Shown here piece after piece: positions 46,330 through 59,230 of a DNA stretch of 64,000 nucleotides (position 1 is the stretch's first letter; each line of letters starts with the position of its first letter). A model generated the notes under the pieces. It made no database searches and had not been told where the DNA came from. It saw only the letters and a program-made list of their open reading frames with translations. The translations under genes and the position numbers were made by a program. Location: positions 753,885,823 to 753,949,822 of the forward strand of contig NC_090438.1 in NCBI RefSeq assembly GCF_031143425.1. The letters run 5' to 3'. The stretch is from Pleurodeles waltl (lineage: Eukaryota; Chordata; Amphibia; Caudata; Salamandridae).

Positions 46330-47830
46330 ATTAACATGAAATGTTTATGAACTAATGCATATTAATGCCGCATAGATAATGTATTAATGTGTTCTTGCTA
46401 AACGTGCGCTTGAAATGTGCCCACGGGGAGTGGCCACCAATATATACAATACAATGACTAATGAAACTGACTAATAATGAAGAGATGATATGATAATGTA
46501 TGAATTTATACTAATATTAAGAATTATATGTTAAGGTTTTGCTAATAAATCATTAAGTTTTAGTTAGCATGAGTCGAGGCCTAGCTGGACGGTTTCATAT
46601 TAAATGTGTTTTTCTAACATGCAGTGTGCTGACTTGCTGTAAGGGCATTTACTTGTACTTTTCTAAAAACTAGAAGCTGAATGTAACCGTAGTAGATCCG
46701 TTGCCATGAAATTCGACTTGCTCAGAGAAACATTTTTGCCGAATGCAACAGTGTAGACTAGAACAGGCACAAGGTCGCCTAAACCGGTACAAACAATGGA
46801 CCTACTGACTGAAGATGCGAAAAGGACCACGAGAGTATGAAATCATACCGGACATTCTACCCGCTGGAGACGTCAATCATAAGAACCAATAAACTACGTC
46901 AGAACTGTTATGGGGTGACAATTTTGATGAAATCATTGGCAACTCATTTGATGGAGATAGTGGGGTGCCACCCCATTCAATTGGAAATTAGGAGACTGTA
47001 CAACAGAAAAGGGATAAAAACCTTTGACACGAGGAGCCATTAGGAGATGTTGTTGCAAACTTTTGCTATGACCCAGACACTTTGTCACTCTGCATAGAGA
47101 CTTTGCTGTTTGGTTCTTCAAACCATCCTTGTCCTTATCTTGCCCGTTCTATACTTTTCCTCCTTATGAGGGAAGTGTCCCTTCTTACCCGTCTTGCTGA
47201 ATTCCCTGTCTGATGGCGAATCAACTGATGTCCTGAGGACGAAGATTGACCCTGTAGGCTGACCCATTACGGAAGGTAACTATATGATGATGAAATTGTG
47301 ATTGTCTATTTGCCTTTCCTTTCTAGGTACCAACTGCTTCTTTTGACAGAGACCATAGTTAGATGTTTTCCAAATTGGTGTTACCAAATTATTTTGCATG
47401 AAGCCCAACATGCCAATGCTAATTAGAGGTTAGTTAAGGGGTTCATTTAACAGACACAAATAGACAAATGACTGAATTAATGCTTTGTTGAATAATGCGC
47501 TAATGATACTCTGCTAAGGTTAACCTATGTTGACGTTGTGCTATGTTCTAATGTTTGTGATATTGGCTTTGATGAAATCTTATTCGAGTTGCCATATTAT
47601 GACAATGCTGATGTGTTTCATGGTTTTGAGACTAATAAACTTGCTAGTAGAATTGTAATTAATAGGGAATAAATATCACAAAATCGTACTAAACTAGTGT
47701 GGTTACTCATGACTGAAAGATCATGGTGTTTTCTGAGTCTTATTGATGACATTGTTGACATATTGATTGACATGTTGATCAGCTATCTCGTCCTAAGGTG
47801 TCTTCAATCAGGGTCAAAAGATTAATTGGC
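46330..47830. repeat. Candidate long LTR-like dispersed repeat
   Basis: The segment holds a TATA-type box GGGATAAAAACCTTTG (47011-47026) and polyadenylation-type signals AATAAACT (46888 and 47632) and GGGAATAAATATC (47667), an order compatible with a retroviral-type LTR. No TG/CA termini or target duplication could be fixed and no coding domain is present, so this is inference from layout only. Confidence 0.25.
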
Positions 47831-50104
47831 CTAAAACGAGTCCAAGAGTGAATAAAATTAACTAGAAAGGGACGCGTACTTTGGGATGGCTATAAACTCC
47901 ACCCCCCTCTTTTTTGGCCCCTCCTCCTTTAGACAACCTTCTCTAGACTTTTTGGAACATATGCCTATGGCGAAAGGTATTGCTCACCCTTCTCCCTGCT
48001 ATTCTTGTGTCCTCTGGGGAATGCTCCCATAATAAATTGCCTGGTGGCTCATTCTGCTGCTCCACCACCTTATGACACATGCTCTCACGGTGGTTGAATC
48101 CCCCTACTCCTTTATTTTTCCTTCCGTGAATTATTATTACTTTAATTTTCTAAAGTAATTATTTTTCAAGCCATGGGAATTGGCTCATCTAGTTCCTCTC
48201 ATGTGCCTGGGACGGCTCCATTGCCGACTGCTGCCAGTACTTCACGGCTGCGGCTGTCACATCAGGCTCACGACACACCTACTGGCTCACAACGTCATTC
48301 AGGTGCTGCTCCTCCATTCATTTGGGAGATGCGCAGGGAGATCCCTCTGGTATCTCCACGGCGTATCTCCAAGTGGGAGACCCCCATTAGGCACGCTGCC
48401 TCCTCAATTGGAGGCTTGAGGTTGCCTTTACCTGCCACTCATGGGTAAGCCTTAGCGTTTTCTAACGCTACAGTGTTTTGTACTCTATTCTTTACCCTGG
48501 ATTATCCAACAGTGCCCTGATGTTTGTGTACTTTATTCCCTTCTCGTTAAAGACCTAAAAATGGCTACAATCATCGTTTGAGTAATCATCATTTTTAACA
48601 GCTGTTTTGGTGGTGTAAGGCACATTCTATTTTAATTCTCATTAAGCCATATAGGCTCTTCCAGCACCTTTTCTTCTCAGGCTACCCCCCTGGTTACCTC
48701 CTGGAACCTCAAAAAGCATGGGGCACAGATTGCATGAATAATTTGTAGTCCTGAGATCATATTAATTTGGCAACTAGTGTGCACGACATGCTCTTTTTAA
48801 AAATCCCTTTTTACTCAATTATTGATCACCATGCTTACATTAATTTTTATATTTATATCTTTGTCTCAGCTCCCCGAGTTATTGGTATGTCCTAATGAGA
48901 CCGTGATATCCTTAAAATGGTCGAAACGCTGTCGACATTGTGAAGGCACACCTCTTTAATGGACATTTTTACACAGGGAGTTGCCCTGTGCGATTATTTG
49001 TTTTCAAACAACCGAGGCTGCCTGTTTAACTTCTTACGAACATGCCAGTTATGTCAACATTATTTGTCAATTTTTGTCTTGTTCTGGTTTTGGTTTGTTT
49101 TAACTTATGGTGCACTCACCACTACCCTTCGCATCACCAGTCGTGAATGTTTTGGTCTTTTTTGTAAATCCTTGCAATTATGAATAAAAACATCCTTGAT
49201 GTTCAATGACTATATGTACTGGTTGCTTTTTCAAAGTTCTGTTGGATTAATGTCAGACAGGACGTGTACTGTCTCAAAGGATTTGTTTATTAATGATTGA
49301 TCCTATGCAGAACATTCTGGTCTATTCATAGCTACATTACTAAATGAGTTCCATGTGAACGCCTGTTTTGGTGCCATAGAAAGTGAAAAGGGACACCGGA
49401 CTAAGGCTAGACTATGTCTCTATAGTGTCAAAACAGGGCATATTATTGGGGCTCTAGATAACGGCCTCAAGGAAATTCTATAACAGTTCAGACATCTTCT
49501 GAGAAGATGGCATGCAGACGCTGGTTCTCTTTTATTGGGTCTTTTATGAATCACACTGATAACCATGTGTTACTTCTATTGATTGCAACAGAAGAAGGGA
49601 AGGTCGTTAGTACCTTGACATTATTGCTTGCAGTAGCGTCTGGTGCAAATAAAAGGGCCATCGTCAGGGTTTGAATTGCGCATATCTGAGGGATGCTTTG
49701 TATCTAATCTCCCTTCATGCATTCCCAAGCCATATACATGCTGCGCATGCCCAATCACAGTAGCATATATAAAGATACGAGCCTGCTTGGGCGGGGATGC
49801 GTTTCAGCCCAGTCACCAAATCAGAAGCCAGGTTAGAGAAGGGAGTGAAGCAGGATCAGCCCCAGCCCTGTGCTGACTTCTGATAGGGCTTTCAACAGCC
49901 TTGCTTTCAGTGGAATAGGTGTGCGATGCCTGACTGATACCTAAAGGGAATATCTGTTAAGTTCACCAACAAAAGTAACCAAGCAACTAGGGGCAGCTTG
50001 TGAACTTTGAGGTTGGTTGGGTGAACAACCAACACATCTTTTACCGTGATTTGGGAGGTCCTCCTTTTGAGATTTTCATTTTCTGCATCAGATAATTGAT
50101 ATAA
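47831..50104. other. Unrecognised stretch with one GAAACGC-type repeat motif
   Basis: At 48173-48448 a 91-codon frame (MGIGSSSSSHVPGTAP...) has low-complexity Ser/Pro content and no family signal; I do not call it a gene. A motif GGTCGAAACGCTGTCGAC at 48919-48936 resembles sequences seen near the ends of amphibian repeats (compare 59941-59990). Nothing else was recognised. Confidence 0.35.
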
Positions 50105-51590
50105 TCTGCCCTACTGAATTGAGACTGTTTACTGCATCCTAATGCTCAGGAGTTGTATCCAGCTAATGTGGTTCCCCTCTTGAAAAAACTCAGTGGAGAT
50201 TCAGCACTACTATCCACCTTTCACCCTATTTCCCTGCTCACTGTCCCTTCAAAATCTTGGAGAAACTGGCCAACACTCAGCTCTCAGAATTTATAGAATC
50301 TTCTAGTGTGCTACATCCTTCACAATCGGGCTTCAGGGCCCGAAATAGCACTGAAAAAGTACTGCTGGAGATCTCTGAGCTAATAAAGTGAAACCTAGAC
50401 CAGGGTTAAAACATGGAGCTGGTCCTACTGGATCTCTCAGCAGCATTTGACACAGTTTCTTAAATATTTTATTACACCAGCTCTCTGTTATCGGTATGAC
50501 TGGCTCAGCCCTCCACTGGCTCACCTCCTTTCTTGAGTTTAGAGAGCAAACTGTCTGAATGAGATAATGTGGGGTCCCCCAGGGTTCTGCACTTAGCCCG
50601 ACTGTCTTCAATATTTCTATATCGCCCATGTTGTCTTGGTTGAGTCGTTTAACATCAAAATGATTTCATATGCAGATGATATGCAGATGTGTCCTCGTAC
50701 AAAGGAAACTAGACAGATGCAAAGTTGGCTTTTTCAGCCTGTATAAATGCATTAATTGGCTGGCTCAGTGCCAACAACCTCCAGTGGAATCTGGACAAAA
50801 CTGAAATTCTGCTGGTTGGTCCTGGCATCCTGTGTGGCTGAATGGGCTGCTGGCCCGCAGACTGCCCACCTCCCTATCTGTCCTAACAAATGTAGCTAAG
50901 AACTTGGGTGTTTTATTTGTGGGCAACTTGCTTTGAAGAGGCAGATTGCCTCTTCAAAGGTCAGGGCTTGCCTCTGGATCCTAAGAACTCTGAAAAATGT
51001 TTTGTTTTTTTCTACCTGGGATGCGCAGAAAACTATAGGTCAGGTCCTGATCTTTCTTGGCTGGACTACCCCAATGCCCTCTATCTTGGCCTTCCAGATT
51101 ACCTGATACACCGCCTTCGAGTGGTCCAGAACCCTGCAATCAGACTTCTGTTCAAAATTCCAAAACGGTCACTAGTAGCAATCGTTCGCAAGTAATTGAA
51201 TTGGCTCCCTAATAATAAAAGAGTCATCTTCAGTGCTCTAACACTCACCAACCACACGCTATATGATGCTTGTCCGAAATACTTGAACTTAAGGATACAC
51301 AAGCATGGCTCCATAAATGCTTGTTTCTTGATTGTTCCGCCTTTTCAGAAAAAGAAGCAAAGGGGTTCTTCCTTCTCCATTTTAGTATCTTTACTCTGGA
51401 ATCAGCTCCCTGTCCAATTAAAAAATACCACGAATGAGACTGCTTTCGGGAAACTATTAAAAACCCACATGTTCGACAACTAAGGCGCCCATCTACCTGA
51501 TTTGCCGTGTTTAGAGCTGGAACACTTCCGAGTAGCTGTGCACTATAAAAGTGCATTAATTCACTCACTCATTCATTCATTCAGTGTATA
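50105..51590 (+). mobile_element. L2/CR1-type LINE, 5'-truncated
   Basis: The 3' portion of an L2-like LINE: it begins inside the RT domain and reaches the terminal simple repeat ATTCATTCATTCA at 51569-51581. The stretch just before it, CACTATAAAAGTGCATTAATTC, is the usual L2-type tail. The second copy, at 57322-59230 on the other strand, has the matching ending. Confidence 0.8.
50155..51483 (+). pseudogene. L2/CR1-type reverse transcriptase and C-terminal domain, degraded
   Basis: Motifs in order: ANVVPLLKKLSGDS (50164), FHPISLL (50220), LHPSQSGFRARNSTEKVLLE (50304), MELVLLDLSAAFDTVS (50413, first catalytic Asp), VIGMTGSALHWLTSFL (50490), VPQGSALSPTVFNIS (50576) and MISYADDMQM (50661, YADD active site). 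The C-terminal region continues with AIRLLFKIPKR (51138), NWLPNNKRVIFSALTLTNHT (51198) and LWNQLPVQLKN (51400), and ends at FDN (51474). Frameshifts and stops, for instance at 50390 and 50408, interrupt it. The enzyme would copy L2 RNA at a nicked target. Confidence 0.85.
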
Positions 51591-51639
51591 TATGTTTATA
51601 TACGTAAATATTCTTCGATATAATAACTGAAATATTATC
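51591..51639. other. Spacer
   Basis: AT-rich bases between the L2 tail and the foldback element. Confidence 0.4.
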
Positions 51640-52070
51640 AATGATGTTATCAAAGATGTCATGAATGTTGCAATATGTGGGGTATTTAGCAGTGCATGGC
51701 ATGGCAAACGTGCAAGACCACAGAAATTCAGCAGTTACAGTTATTTCAAGTAATTATAACTCGTGCCCTAAGGTAACTATAACTCACACCCTCACCATGC
51801 ACGGCTAATTACCCAACATATTGCAACACTCATAACACCTTTGATAACATAATTGGTAATGTCAATGCAGTATTTGCATTAGAACTATTGAGGATAAAAC
51901 TGTGCATGGCGGGGGCACAAGTTACTGTTACCTTAGGGCACAAGTTATAGTTACTTGAAATAACTCTAACTGCTGAATATCTATTGTTTTGTACATTTAA
52001 AATGAGAGACTAACTATAACATCCTTGTAATCTTCATGAACGTCAATTCACCAAAATGCCCGGGGTAGCG
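51640..52070. repeat. ATAGTTA foldback family, copy 3
   Basis: The clearest copy. AACTCGTGCCCTAAGGTAAC with CTATAACTCACACCCTCACC and CATGCACGGCTAATTACC (51755-51812) are inverted later as TGCATGGCGGGGGCACAAG and GTTACCTTAGGGCACAAG with TTATAGTTACTTGAAATAAC (51902-51967). The two arms are separated by about 90 bases. Confidence 0.75.
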
Positions 52071-52590
52071 GAAGTGAAATCACATACCATATGACCTTTA
52101 GTTGCACACATGTTTACACATATGCAAACACATTCACACATACACATACTCTCAAATAAACACTCTCACACATAAGAATGCACACAACATACATTTAAAA
52201 GCATATTTTACTTACTTTAGTTGCCAGGGAAGGTTGTATTCCACCTAATCGCACTCCATTCTTCATTACACTAATGGTGAACTAGATATTATTCACTATT
52301 AGTGTAATAAAACACTGACATAAAACATGGTAAGTGGAGCCCCAACCAATGCCCATGAGAACGAGCCTCCCTTGTGTTCCTGGCACTGATGTGTCATCTC
52401 TGAGGCCAGGGGTCACAAAGGCACCAACAGGGGTCACAAAGGGCAAGCCAGGGGCCGCAGCCTCAACCCCTGGCAACCCCTAAATGACGTCCATGGTAAC
52501 CTTTGTTTTTTTTTAACGTTTTCTATGTTTTTTAAATTCTATTTCCTAATTATAACATCCCTGTAACCTGCCTTGTCCCTCATTCTAGAT
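52071..52590. repeat. AC-rich run and inverted ATAGTTA-family remnant
   Basis: About 52105-52180 is CACACATA-rich. At 52500-52575 the minus strand reads GTTACAGGGATGTTATAATTAGGAAA, the starting block of the ATAGTTA family, so another part of that family lies here in opposite orientation. Confidence 0.5.
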
Positions 52591-55500
52591 TGAAAATCAC
52601 CTTTGACTTAGGATATGGTCTCACATACAAATATTTTATCTTTGACAGAAACCTCGGCCCCATGCTCATGTATCTCCGGTCCATATCATGCTTGACTGTT
52701 TCATAGATTACTTTGTTACTCATACCCTTTTCAAACCAGATTCCTTTTCAATTTATCTTTTAACTGTTAGTAAAAATTCAGATGGAAGTGTACCAGTTAC
52801 AAGCAAACTTCCTTTTCATCTAATCCTGTAACTGTTTGTGAGAATTTAGAAGCCGATGGAATGGTGTGCCTCATCTCTGCTATTGCACAGACTGTGTGAC
52901 CCTGTGGGTCCATTGCCTTTATTTCTATGCTACTGGACTTCTTCAGTCTCCTGGGAGTGCCACTGATGGGGGTGACATTGAGTGTGAAGGAGTGGTGTTT
53001 TCTTTTACAAGAAGTACTCCAACATACCAAAGCCTCAAAGACAATTGTTTTCCATGTAATGACCCCCATCCCCCATTCCAGCCTGCGGTGGGGGTCTGTT
53101 GAGCGTAATTTTCTGTATGAGCTGTTCTTTGCTGGCTAAGTCATTATGAGTGGTGGTGCAGTGTAATTTTGGCTCAACCACTGACATTACAACTTAGTCT
53201 ATATGTGTACCTGACATTTTAGATAATGTATGTTCTAGCGTTATTAAAGTGGCACACTCAAATTCAGTAATGGAATGCATTCACTGTAGTGTTAAGAAAC
53301 AAAGTACACACTGTGCCTTAATAGTAATAAATGAAATGTGATCATTCAAATATGTAGAGAAAACCCATCAACATATTATTAGAGTATATTTGAATTAGTA
53401 ACAAAAACAATTTATGTGATATGTGTACTAATGTTTATAGGCAACAGTAAAAAATGTAGTTCTCATTCACTCTTACGTTCATGTATTCACAATATTGCAA
53501 TTATTCCAACTGTAACATGACGTTTAATTGTGATTATGCAATTGACATTTAGATGAACGTTTAAATTAATTTGGGCACAATATAACATGAAATTTAATGT
53601 GTATTGGTGAATAGCGTGTCAAGTTGTCATAACTAGGCCTGTGTGTGTTTTTTAGCGTGATAAATTGTTTTTTTACTTTTTGCTGATGTGTAATTTCATT
53701 GCAGGTGCATTTACATGAAATGTTAGTTTGGGAATAGACATATTATTGTTTTAGCAATAGAAAGTTTGAGAAAAATACCTTGAGGGAAGAAATGGAAAAC
53801 ACAGCCTAAGAGGACTGTCCATTGTTCATACATGTTGCAAATGATGTTCAGGGGACTAAGGTCTGGTAAAACTGCAAAATGTTTCAAGTTACAACGTGGG
53901 ACAGAAAAATACAATGGAGCTCATAATGGAGTGATTGAGGGTGTTACCTAACAGAACTGTGTTGTAGTAACTAGCATCCTCATAGATTGATTTTAGGACA
54001 TTTTCTCCTGTACTTTGTTTTATAGACATCTGACTTCCCCTTTGCCCTGTGCTTTGCTGAGTGTGGCTTAGGCTAACACTTAACTCTCTCTAAGAAGACT
54101 CTTGACTGAGCTTCTGAAATGCTGACACCTTCACTTTCTATTTTATCCCTCTATCCTTTTCACATAGTTTTTCCTTTTTGCCATAGCTTTTCGATTTCTT
54201 GAGATTAGGTTAATTTAGCTAGATGTCTTTGTTTGCACTTGTGTAAGAGTGAAGACTCTTCTCAGAACATCAAATTGTATTGCTGATTGTATTGCTGTAA
54301 CTAAATTTTAGGTTTGTCTCGTGATAATTTCTCTAATTAGTTCTTCTGGAGATTTGGCCATCCTATTGCTATTCTGAGCTTTATAGTATGTTTTTGAGGT
54401 TTGTTTACATTAACCTGAGTGTAATCTTTTTTTTTATGTATTTCCGATTTGGGTATTCATTGTGTGACCAATTTGTTACACTGTAAGTTAATGATGACTG
54501 ATTGTGAGTTAACGTAGTAAGTTAATTCCTTCGCGGGACCCATCACATAAAGAAGAAAAGCTAAATGTTCCATCATAGGTCAGAGAAGGCTTGGATGAGT
54601 CCACTTTCTTGGCCTCTCAATTTTGTGTGGGGTGGATTTACCATTTATTTAAGTATCTGAGCTGTCTTAATAGTTTGAATGGGTAAACTCTTTTGAGGTT
54701 CCTCCAACAGTGAGATTGGGATTTTAATAAGTCACAAGATACATTAAGTATTTGTAAAACCATTTGTCTTTCCCATTTTAATGACATTCACATGTTAAAC
54801 ATTTTTTAAAGTATGGTGTTATTTTGCCACTGAAGCCTCTCAATTTTGTTTGTGTTAGTAGTATTGCTGTGCAACGGATGGGCCTGTTTAGGGGAAAAGA
54901 AAACTGAAAAAGAAACCGATAAATTACCCATTGGGAAAAAGTGGGTGCAGTATTATTGATCAAATCCTCTGGCTAAAAATGTCAATAATTAAAGAGGACT
55001 ATCCTACACATAGAAATTACAACTCACATACTAATGAATCTGTTACTATAAGTAATAGTAGTGTATTGGAGGCAAGTGTACTGTTAACATACAGTTGAAA
55101 CTTAATATGAAGATACGTAACCATGCTTGGGGAAGATTAATGGTTAATGGGAAAATGCCTAGTAGGAGAGATCTCAAAAAGAGGTTACCAAAGTGGTCTT
55201 GGAGCTTCAAAACACCTTAACAACAGATGGTACTCTCAGTAATAAATTTGATGCACAGCAGAATTAAGATTGTGAACTTCCATGTAATGATGATTGTAGG
55301 GGAACTAAAAAATGCTTTCTGGAGAAAATGCAGAAATGGTTCAAGCTAATGGCATCTCTTGTTTAATGAACCTAGGTGAAGTAGGGAAGGGAAGAGCTAG
55401 GAAAAAAGAGGATTGATTATGCCCAAGGTGACGGCTGAAGGGAATAGCGTTAGAGAAGAAGAGAAGGTGGTTAGTACCACCCATGCAGATTACAAAGGAA

Positions 55501-57321
55501 AGTCTTGAAAATAACTTGTACATAAGAAAGTAAGAGCATAGGGTGAAGTTTATGAAGTAGCAACTTCTCAGAAGTGTGGCTCTTTGAGGCAATATGTTGA
55601 TGTGGATGGTGGTTTTTCATAATTCCGAGGGATGACACCTTTTGCATTAGTATTGGCTAGTGGCCTCCAGTTCACTGGAAGTGATCCAGGGGATAGCACC
55701 TTATATAAATATAATGTTCTGCACTAGCTGCATATACAGGCATGCTATGGATAGAAAACAATTACTGACCAGCATGCGGTGAAGAGAGTCTTATGGCTTG
55801 ATTGAAAGGAAGAAAGTCTTCCTTGGTGATGTTTGTGTCCATATAACAATTAAAAGTAGAAGAAACATTGAAAAGTAGAAGAAACTTTTTTAGCATATTG
55901 CACTGGTGACAGAAGCAGTTCAGGATAAAGTCCACAAATATTGAAGTGTTATCCCTTACGCCATTTTGGCCACCACAGTGTCAGCAAATTTAGATACTGA
56001 GATGAGAAAACTTTGCATGTGATGTTACAGGCCCATTGCAAGGGACTGACAGGGGTACCAAATGTTCCAAATGTTGGAAATATATGTGTGTGTGGATTTG
56101 TTGGAAGGGGAAGGATAGACCTGCCTGGGGATGGTGTTAATATGGAGGTGGATACCCAAGAAAAGACTTTGTATGATACCAACATTTTCTGGGCTAGATA
56201 CTGTTGTGAATCTTCTCATTTGGGGTTGGGCGGGCTCACCAGTTTAGATCTCCTAAGGCCCAAGGGTTAATATGTGTCACACACCCATCAGAGAAAAGAA
56301 GCCTACAGAGGTGTCTCTCATTCTTTCCTCTGATGGGGTAGATTCCTCTAAAACTATTGGCACTCTTCTCCCTATGCCATCCAAACAGTTAGTTCATCTC
56401 ATGTTTGTCATATAATGAGGCCTGATTTGTATGTAACATGTATGTATTATCGAACAAGCCCTGCCACACACCAACCGGTTTTGTAACAGACAGTTTCATG
56501 TAATAGGCTCCTGAATGATGAACTAAATGAAAGATCTGATCCAAGTAAGGTGATTTTAACAAGAGTGGGAGACAGAAGAGATACTCCCTAGATAATGTGC
56601 AAGCAGCCAAAAAGGAACCTTCTGCTACAGAAATAACTAAAACCTATTTCCTGCCAAGAAAGAAAAAGCATCTTTGCTTTTTTTGAAAGGACTCAAACCC
56701 ACACAAGTATGTGGCATACATCATTGAGTCATCACCCAGTAAGACTATCTATACGGGGCACGCTCAACCCCAACTTTTGAAAATAGAACTTGGTGTTGAT
56801 TGCAAAGATTCAAGGGATCAGGATAGAGGATTAAAATAGCTTATGGGTACTCCCTTTCCAATGTTTTTATACAGTACCTATGGCAAACTTAAAACAGAGC
56901 AGGATGTGTCTATGGTGAGGTTATTGACCCGGACATCCACTGGTCAAAATGTTTCAGCTGGTCATGCTCCACCCAAGGGTAATCCAACTTTCATCAGGAC
57001 TACACTGATCCCTATTTCTTTTATCAAGATTGAGTCTATTTGCTAATGCCATGAGCATCAACCACATGCATACCCTCATTGCACATCACCAAGGAACCAC
57101 AGCATGTCGTCTCCTGAGTACCCTGGGTATTAACAGGCTTTCAAATTGAGCAAAGGGGCAACCTATCCCCAAAGGCAAATGAAGGCAGACGAGACCATTG
57201 TGTCATACATACTCAAAAGGATCGCCCAACTGGAGCTCCTAAATCTTGTCACCAACTCCTGAATACTCAAGTGAGGTTGTTCCCTTTAACAGCGGGCAGA
57301 GGAAATAAAAAGAGTATCATG
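52591..57321. other. Long AT-rich stretch, nothing recognised
   Basis: 4.7 kb without a recognisable protein motif, RNA gene or repeat. The frames at 52797-53069 (minus) and 56013-56270 (plus) were read and show no family signal. Exons of a distant host gene cannot be excluded from sequence alone. Confidence 0.4.
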
Positions 57322-59230
57322 GATAATGAATGAATAGGTCACTTATAAAGTGTAACATCCACCTAAAGCAGACATCCCTGCACTACTGCAAGCAGGAGGA
57401 GACACAATGAGGGTATGTGACCTTTGGTTAAGCAGATCTAAAGAGCTTCTGTTTTTCAATTCTTTTTAAGCAAATCTCACTGTTAATGCAACCTAAGTAA
57501 TTGGAAAATAATTCCAAAGTTTTGCGGCCAGAAGGGCAAAGGAACATCCACTTTTCCTCTCTACTTAATCCTAGGAATTGTTAACAGTTGTGTATTTGAC
57601 GATCTCAAATCCTTTATGGGATGATGATGGACATCCCAGCCACCATATTACAAGTGTGATTGAATACAATGGACTTGTATTATTGCGTTTGTGACAGAAT
57701 AACGCATACACTTAACTTTAAATTAGGCCCAATTATTTAAATTTAAATTTCTAGCTCACTGCAGACCAATGTAGGAATCTGAGATTTAATTTAATTTGTC
57801 GATGACATCGGAGCTTCAAAATCAGCATAGCGGCAACATTTTACACCAGATGAATTTGCCTACGCTAACACTGAGGAAGACCAAAATAAAGAGATTTAGC
57901 ATAATCCTGTCTGGATGTACAACTATCTTTTGCACTGAGACAGGCAAGATGCTCAAACATCTCTTTAAAGAGCTAAACAAAGAAAACCAGTTGCTAGCGG
58001 TGGACAGTGTATAGGGGCAGAAGGATAACTCTGAGTCAAATCCGCCACCCAGATTTCACGCAATGCTGCTGGGACAAGGGGAATCTCTCAGTTCTTTGGG
58101 CCAACAATCAGGCGACTAGATGGGCTAGGGACCACCAAAGATTACAATTTCAGTTCTGTCCACATTTAATTTCAAGCAACTGGTTTTCCACCATTGAGCA
58201 ACATAAGTGTGTCATAGGTTAAAGGCTTCCTGAGAAATGGCAGGACTTTTTCAATGGAGAAAATCAGCTGTGTATCGTCAGAGTATAAAACCACTGTAAG
58301 GCCATGGGACTGTACAATTATAGCTAAAGGGGCTATGTACACATTATATGAAGCTGGGCTCAAAGAAGAGCCCTGTGGCATTCTATAGTTCAGTTCTCTA
58401 GATTTTGATCTAAAGGGAAAGATCATGATTGATTGGCTACTGTTGGAAAGAAAAAGGTTTTATCCAGCTGAGGGCCATCTCACTGATCCTCACACTTGCA
58501 AGTCATGGAGGCAAGATAGAGTTCAACACTTTGTTGAATGCTGCTGATACGTTCAACAGCACCAGCAGTGGACTGACATTGATCCAACCTGTAACTTTGA
58601 GCAGTGTCGATGCTGTACTGTGATTTGGACGAAAACCAAACCAGTGAAATATAGAAGGCCATGTTGTTCTAGATAGTTAACTGATAGCTGACTAACTTTT
58701 CAAGGACATTTGAGCCTGCAGGAAGCAAAGATATTGGATGATAATTCAAAAGGAGATTAGGATCCGCCAATGGATTCTTTTCTAGCAGTGGTACAACATA
58801 GCCATGCTTCCAGCAGTCAAGAAGAGTTGCAGTCTCCATTGATTGATTAAATAGTATGTTAAGCTTTGGAATGATGATCTGCAATGCCTTCTTAAGCACT
58901 TGCAGGGGACCCGGGTCAGACAGGAAGCCAGACCTACACTTAAGGAAAGCTTAGATTGAGTTTTCCAGCAAGATGATGTTAAATTAAGACAAACACGGCT
59001 ATTAGGAGACACAGGCAGTTCCATAGTAGGCAATGCATCAATATTACATGGAGGACCAAATAAATCCAGGTAAATTGTCTATCTTTTCAGGAAAGAACCC
59101 ACAAGCATTCACAAAGGTCTAAGGAGAGTGTAATGCCATAGGAACATCTCGGATGACTTAGGAATTTTTTTACAATTGTGACAATATCTTTACGGCCATT
59201 ACGGGCAGCATTCATTTTCAGCATAGAAAT
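57322..59230 (-). mobile_element. L2/CR1-type LINE, minus strand, degraded
   Basis: Read on the minus strand, the element keeps the RT and C-terminal part and ends with CACTTTATAAGTGACCTATTC and a short ATTC repeat near 57325-57345, the same tail plan as the plus-strand L2 at 50-51.6 kb. The 5' end is missing. Confidence 0.8.
57480..59033 (-). pseudogene. L2/CR1-type reverse transcriptase, degraded
   Basis: In minus-strand order: IIIPKLNILFNQSMETATLL (58880), CWKHGYVVPLLEKNPLADPN, YHPISLLPAGSNVLEKLVSY (58740), a decayed first Asp region, RMPQGSSLSPASYNVYIAPL (58380), LTVVLYSDDTQLIF (58292; the active site is YSDD where YADD is usual) and a C-terminal block matching the LWNSLP region near 57500-57530. 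There are multiple frameshifts. The VPLLEK, YHPISLLP and PQGSSLSP motifs place it in the L2/CR1 group, a different lineage from the plus-strand copy. Confidence 0.85.

Noticed and set aside
48173..48448. 91-codon Ser/Pro-rich frame with an ATG
   Set aside because: Low complexity, an alternative frame is also open, and there are no homologous motifs or clear splice context.
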